Source of the DNA: Lachnospiraceae bacterium
Lineage (GTDB): Bacteria > Bacillota > Clostridia > Lachnospirales > Lachnospiraceae
Length of the DNA: 7,709 nt
Assembly (NCBI GenBank): GCA_015057205.1
Contig: SVEW01000069.1
Coordinates: forward strand, 1-7,709
Direction: 5' to 3'
Shown: positions 5,639 to 7,709 of the stretch, piece after piece
Layout of the letters: each line of letters opens with the position of its first letter
Numbering within the stretch: position 1 is the stretch's first letter
Translations under genes and position numbers: made by a program
The notes under the pieces: generated by a model
What the model was told of the DNA's origin: nothing
Seen by the model: only the letters and a program-made list of their open reading frames with translations
Databases searched by the model: none

Positions 5639-6838
5639 ATGGACGGAACGTTATCACAAGAAGAAATCAATGCTTTATTATCGAATTCCGATGATGCCGG
5701 CTCAGGCTCTGGAGACCAGTTGACTGATGAAGAAAAAGATGCCATTGGCGAAATTGCCAATATCAGCATGGGAACTGCTGCAACCACTTTGTTTTCATTG
5801 GTTAATCAGAAGGTTGAAATTTCGACGCCGATTGTATCGGAGGCTACGTGGGAAGACATAGTTGCAAACTACGAAAGGCCCTGTGTATTCATTCGAATTG
5901 GATACACCGTTGGTCTTGATGGAAGCAATCTTTTGGTATTAAAAGAGCATGATGTTAAGGTTATCACCGATTTGATGATGGGTGGAGATGGAACAAATAC
6001 CGATGGAGAGTTAGGGGAGCTTCATTTAAGTGCAATCAGTGAAGCAATGAACCAGATGATGGGCTCATCTGCAACATCTCTTTCATCAATGTTAAATAAG
6101 ATGATTGATATTAGCCCGCCATCGGCCGATTTGATTGATTTATCGGATGATACCGATGTGATGGAAATTGATAGTTTCCTAAAGGGTGAATTTGTTCGAA
6201 TTAATTTCCGAATGGAAATTGGAGATTTAGTTGATAGTACAATTATGCAACTTTATCCATATTCTTTTGCAAGAGAGATGTACAATAGTATTGCGAAGAA
6301 TATGGAAGTAGATATAGCAGGAGATGAGACACCGGCAACGGCAGCATCAGAACCGGCACCTGCGGCGGCACAACCAATGGGACAACCAATGGGACAGCCG
6401 ATGCAGGGACAGCCTATGATGGGGCAGCCGATGCAAGGACAACCTATGATGGGACAGCCTATGATGGGACAACCTATGATGGGACAGCCAATGTACCAGA
6501 TGCCGTATATGGATCCGTCGATGATGGGGCAACCGGTAAATGTACAGCCTGCACAATTTACTCCGTTTATGGGAGATTTCAATCCTATACAACAACAAGA
6601 GAACATCGATTTGATTATGGATGTGCCTCTTGAGGTAACGGTAGAGTTGGGAAGGACGAGTAAGTCCATTAAAGAAATTTTAGAGTTCACACCGGGAACG
6701 ATTATTGAATTAAACAAGATAGCCGGTGAGTCCATAGACGTATTAGTCAATGGAAAATATGTTGCAAAAGGTGAGGTTGTTGTTCTTGAGGAGAACTTTG
6801 GAGTCAGAATCACCGATATCATTAAGGAACATAATTAA
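5639..6838 (+). CDS. fliY: Flagellar switch protein / CheY-P phosphatase FliY
   Basis: FliY is a C-ring protein of Gram-positive bacteria that joins a CheC-type CheY-P phosphatase to a FliN domain. Its 399 residues begin with the CheY-P docking peptide LSQEEINALL (5-14). The CheC-like domain (about 28-225) has both active sites complete: D34, E38, N41, P64 and S131, E135, N138, P161. Then comes a Pro/Gln/Met/Gly linker (about 228-320) with tandem GQPM repeats, and the SpoA/FliN domain (about 322-397), which includes ILEFTPGTIIELNKIAGE. The repeat makes the linker longer than I expect for B. subtilis FliY. AGGAG (5627-5631) lies 7 bases before the ATG, inside the end of fliM. Some databases call such proteins FliN; the intact phosphatase half favours FliY. 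Confidence 0.95.
   Translation: MDGTLSQEEINALLSNSDDAGSGSGDQLTDEEKDAIGEIANISMGTAATTLFSLVNQKVEISTPIVSEATWEDIVANYERPCVFIRIGYTVGLDGSNLLVLKEHDVKVITDLMMGGDGTNTDGELGELHLSAISEAMNQMMGSSATSLSSMLNKMIDISPPSADLIDLSDDTDVMEIDSFLKGEFVRINFRMEIGDLVDSTIMQLYPYSFAREMYNSIAKNMEVDIAGDETPATAASEPAPAAAQPMGQPMGQPMQGQPMMGQPMQGQPMMGQPMMGQPMMGQPMYQMPYMDPSMMGQPVNVQPAQFTPFMGDFNPIQQQENIDLIMDVPLEVTVELGRTSKSIKEILEFTPGTIIELNKIAGESIDVLVNGKYVAKGEVVVLEENFGVRITDIIKEHN
6371..6493 (+). repeat. In-frame GQPM minisatellite in fliY
   Basis: Tandem units encode QPMG twice (12 bases each), then QPMQG, QPMMG, QPMQG, QPMMG, QPMMG, QPMMG (15 bases each) and a last QPM. The 15-base units are nearly identical at DNA level, differing mostly in silent positions (CAA/CAG, CCT/CCG, GGA/GGG). 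A higher-order 30-base QPMQG-QPMMG pair occurs twice. An isolated relic MMGQPV lies at residues 295-300. All units are multiples of three, so copy-number change keeps the frame. Confidence 0.95.
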
Positions 6839-6867
6839 TTTATTCAAGAATAAGGAGAGTATAAACA

Positions 6868-7230
6868 ATGGCTAAGAGTATTTTGATTTGTGATGACGCA
6901 GCTTTCATGAGAATGATGATTAAGGACATTCTTTCCAAGAATGGATATGCAATTGCTGGTGAAGCAGAGAATGGCAAAATTGCAGTTGAAAAATTTAGCG
7001 AAACCAAACCGGATTTGGTATTACTCGATATTACAATGCCGGAAATGGATGGAATTCAGGCATTAAAGAAAATTCGTGAGCTGGATCCAAATGCGACTGT
7101 AGTTATGTGCTCTGCCATGGGTCAGCAGGCGATGGTTATTGAGGCAATTCAGTCAGGTGCAAAAGACTTTATTGTTAAGCCATTTCAGGCAGACCGTGTA
7201 TTAGAAGCAGTGAAAAAGGTGATTGGTTAA
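6868..7230 (+). CDS. cheY: Chemotaxis response regulator CheY
   Basis: CheY is the single-domain receiver that carries phosphoryl groups from CheA to the flagellar switch. The 120-residue product is a complete receiver with no output domain. It has acidic pocket D9/D10, phospho-acceptor D54 (in LVLLDITMPEMDG), switch serine S82, conserved lysine K104 (in KPF), and F101 at the usual aromatic switch position. It lies between fliY, which would dephosphorylate it, and fliO, as in Bacillus-type flagellar operons. AAGGAGAG (6852-6859) is 8 bases before the ATG. A short palindrome, TTATTCAAGAATAA (6840-6853), touches the 5' edge of that site. A CheB/Spo0A-type role is excluded by the lack of extra domains. 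Confidence 0.96.
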   Translation: MAKSILICDDAAFMRMMIKDILSKNGYAIAGEAENGKIAVEKFSETKPDLVLLDITMPEMDGIQALKKIRELDPNATVVMCSAMGQQAMVIEAIQSGAKDFIVKPFQADRVLEAVKKVIG

Positions 7231-7236
7231 TCCGGT

Positions 7237-7614
7237 ATGTATACAATCATTGGTTCTACCGGGTTGGATAATGTTGTACAGCTTTTGGTCGTGTTGGTAA
7301 TCTTTCTGTTTGTACTTGCCATAACGGTTTTAACTACCAGATTTATTGGTGGGTACCAGAAGATGCAGATGAGCAATAAGAATATTCGAATGATTGAATC
7401 TTTGCGTTTAAGTAACAGTAAATATATTGGTTTACTTGAGGTTGGCGAAGTATATCTTGTTGTGGGCGTTGGCAAGGATGAGATTACACCAATTGCAAAA
7501 TTGACCAAAGAGGAGTTACCGGATTTAAAGGAATTTGAGAGTGTTGCAACACCGGACTTAAAGGAAGGTTTTCAGGACATTCTTGAAAAAGTGAAGAGGA
7601 AGAAAGTAAAATGA
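7237..7614 (+). CDS. fliO: Flagellar biosynthesis protein FliO
   Basis: FliO (FliZ in older Bacillus naming) is a small membrane protein that helps assemble the FliP ring of the flagellar export gate. The 125-residue product has a short N-terminus, one membrane helix (about 13-33) and a cytoplasmic beta-rich part (IRMIESLRLSNSKYIGLLEV at 50-69). A charged Lys-rich tail ends it. The family is poorly conserved, and position between cheY and fliP supports the call. It begins 6 bases after the cheY stop without a proper ribosome binding site; the nearest is AAGGTGAT inside cheY, about 13 bases upstream. Translation probably depends on coupling to cheY. Its TGA overlaps the fliP ATG. Confidence 0.85.
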   Translation: MYTIIGSTGLDNVVQLLVVLVIFLFVLAITVLTTRFIGGYQKMQMSNKNIRMIESLRLSNSKYIGLLEVGEVYLVVGVGKDEITPIAKLTKEELPDLKEFESVATPDLKEGFQDILEKVKRKKVK

Positions 7615-7709
7615 AGCAAATAAAGAAAAAAGTAGTTCTTTTATCTCTTATGCTGGGATTTCTTTTCCTCTCTGTAACCTTAAGCTTGGCATCGCCTATA
7701 TTTAGTAGT
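7611..7709 (+). CDS. fliP: Flagellar export protein FliP, N-terminal part (runs off window)
   Basis: The first 33 codons of a gene open at an ATG that shares four bases (ATGA) with the fliO stop, with GAGGA at 7596-7600 ten bases upstream. They encode MKQIKKKVVLLSLMLGFLFL and then SVTLSLAS, a typical signal peptide: positive start, hydrophobic core and a small-residue cleavage region near ALA/LAS. FliP, the export-gate core protein, usually has a cleavable signal peptide and follows fliO in this operon order. No conserved FliP core is visible yet, so the name rests on position and signal peptide. Confidence 0.82.
   Translation, partial: MKQIKKKVVLLSLMLGFLFLSVTLSLASPIFSS

Noticed and set aside
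6813..6819. CCGATAT, resembling a sigma-28 (SigD) -10 box just upstream of cheY
   Set aside because: No TAAA-type -35 box lies 14-16 bases upstream, and the match is inside the conserved 3' end of fliY, encoding T-D-I.
6253..6822. 189-codon open frame on the - strand across the fliY repeat, with a Cys-Pro-Ile-rich repetitive product
   Set aside because: The repetitive product is just the reverse complement of the GQPM minisatellite. The sense frame matches FliY fully on both sides.
6840..6853. Palindrome TTATTCAAGAATAA between fliY and cheY as a terminator
   Set aside because: All A/T-rich with a 2-base loop and no T-run; too weak to stop transcription. At most it affects access to the cheY ribosome binding site.

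Overview
The window is a piece of a bacterial flagellar and chemotaxis gene cluster. Every gene lies on the + strand. The gene order motA-motB-fliL-fliM-fliY-cheY-fliO-fliP, the use of FliY (a CheC-FliN fusion) instead of plain FliN, the A/T-leaning composition and the strong GGAGG-type ribosome binding sites all point to a motile Gram-positive Clostridia. The Lachnospiraceae (relatives of Roseburia, Butyrivibrio and Lachnospira) are my best guess. That placement is inference from order and composition, not from a database match.

Layout. Bases 1-75 are the 3' end of a group II intron: most of domain V, then all of domain VI with a well-placed bulged branch-point adenosine. After a short A/T-rich spacer with a sigma-A type promoter comes a 676-codon chemoreceptor gene (229-2259). 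It has two membrane segments, an outside dCache ligand-binding domain, a HAMP domain and a cytoplasmic signalling hairpin. Its dCache domain carries every position of the known amino-acid-binding motif at exact spacing. The 188-base gap 2260-2447 holds two candidate promoters, each with an extended -10. They sit exactly 53 bp apart in what looks like a decayed tandem duplication, together with several CTTGT/ACAAG half-sites.

From 2448 to the end the genes are packed with overlaps of a few bases or gaps of 4 to 45 bases, so they look like one operon: motA and motB (stator), fliL (stator-associated), fliM and fliY (switch / C-ring), cheY (response regulator), fliO and the first 33 codons of fliP (export gate). 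No gap longer than 300 bases lacks a gene.

How the genes work together. The receptor senses a small molecule, predicted to be an amino acid, and would control the CheA kinase, which is not in this window. CheY-P would dock on the near-identical N-terminal peptides of FliM and FliY and change motor rotation. FliY has two intact CheC-type phosphatase sites to remove the signal. MotA/MotB supply torque; MotB has PomB/MotS-like residues around its ion-binding aspartate, which suggests sodium coupling. FliO and FliP belong to the flagellar export apparatus.

I see no unknown multi-gene system here. The points most worth following are the amino-acid motif of the receptor, the duplicated promoter, the in-frame GQPM minisatellite in fliY, the sodium-type stator signature, and the group II intron next to the receptor gene.
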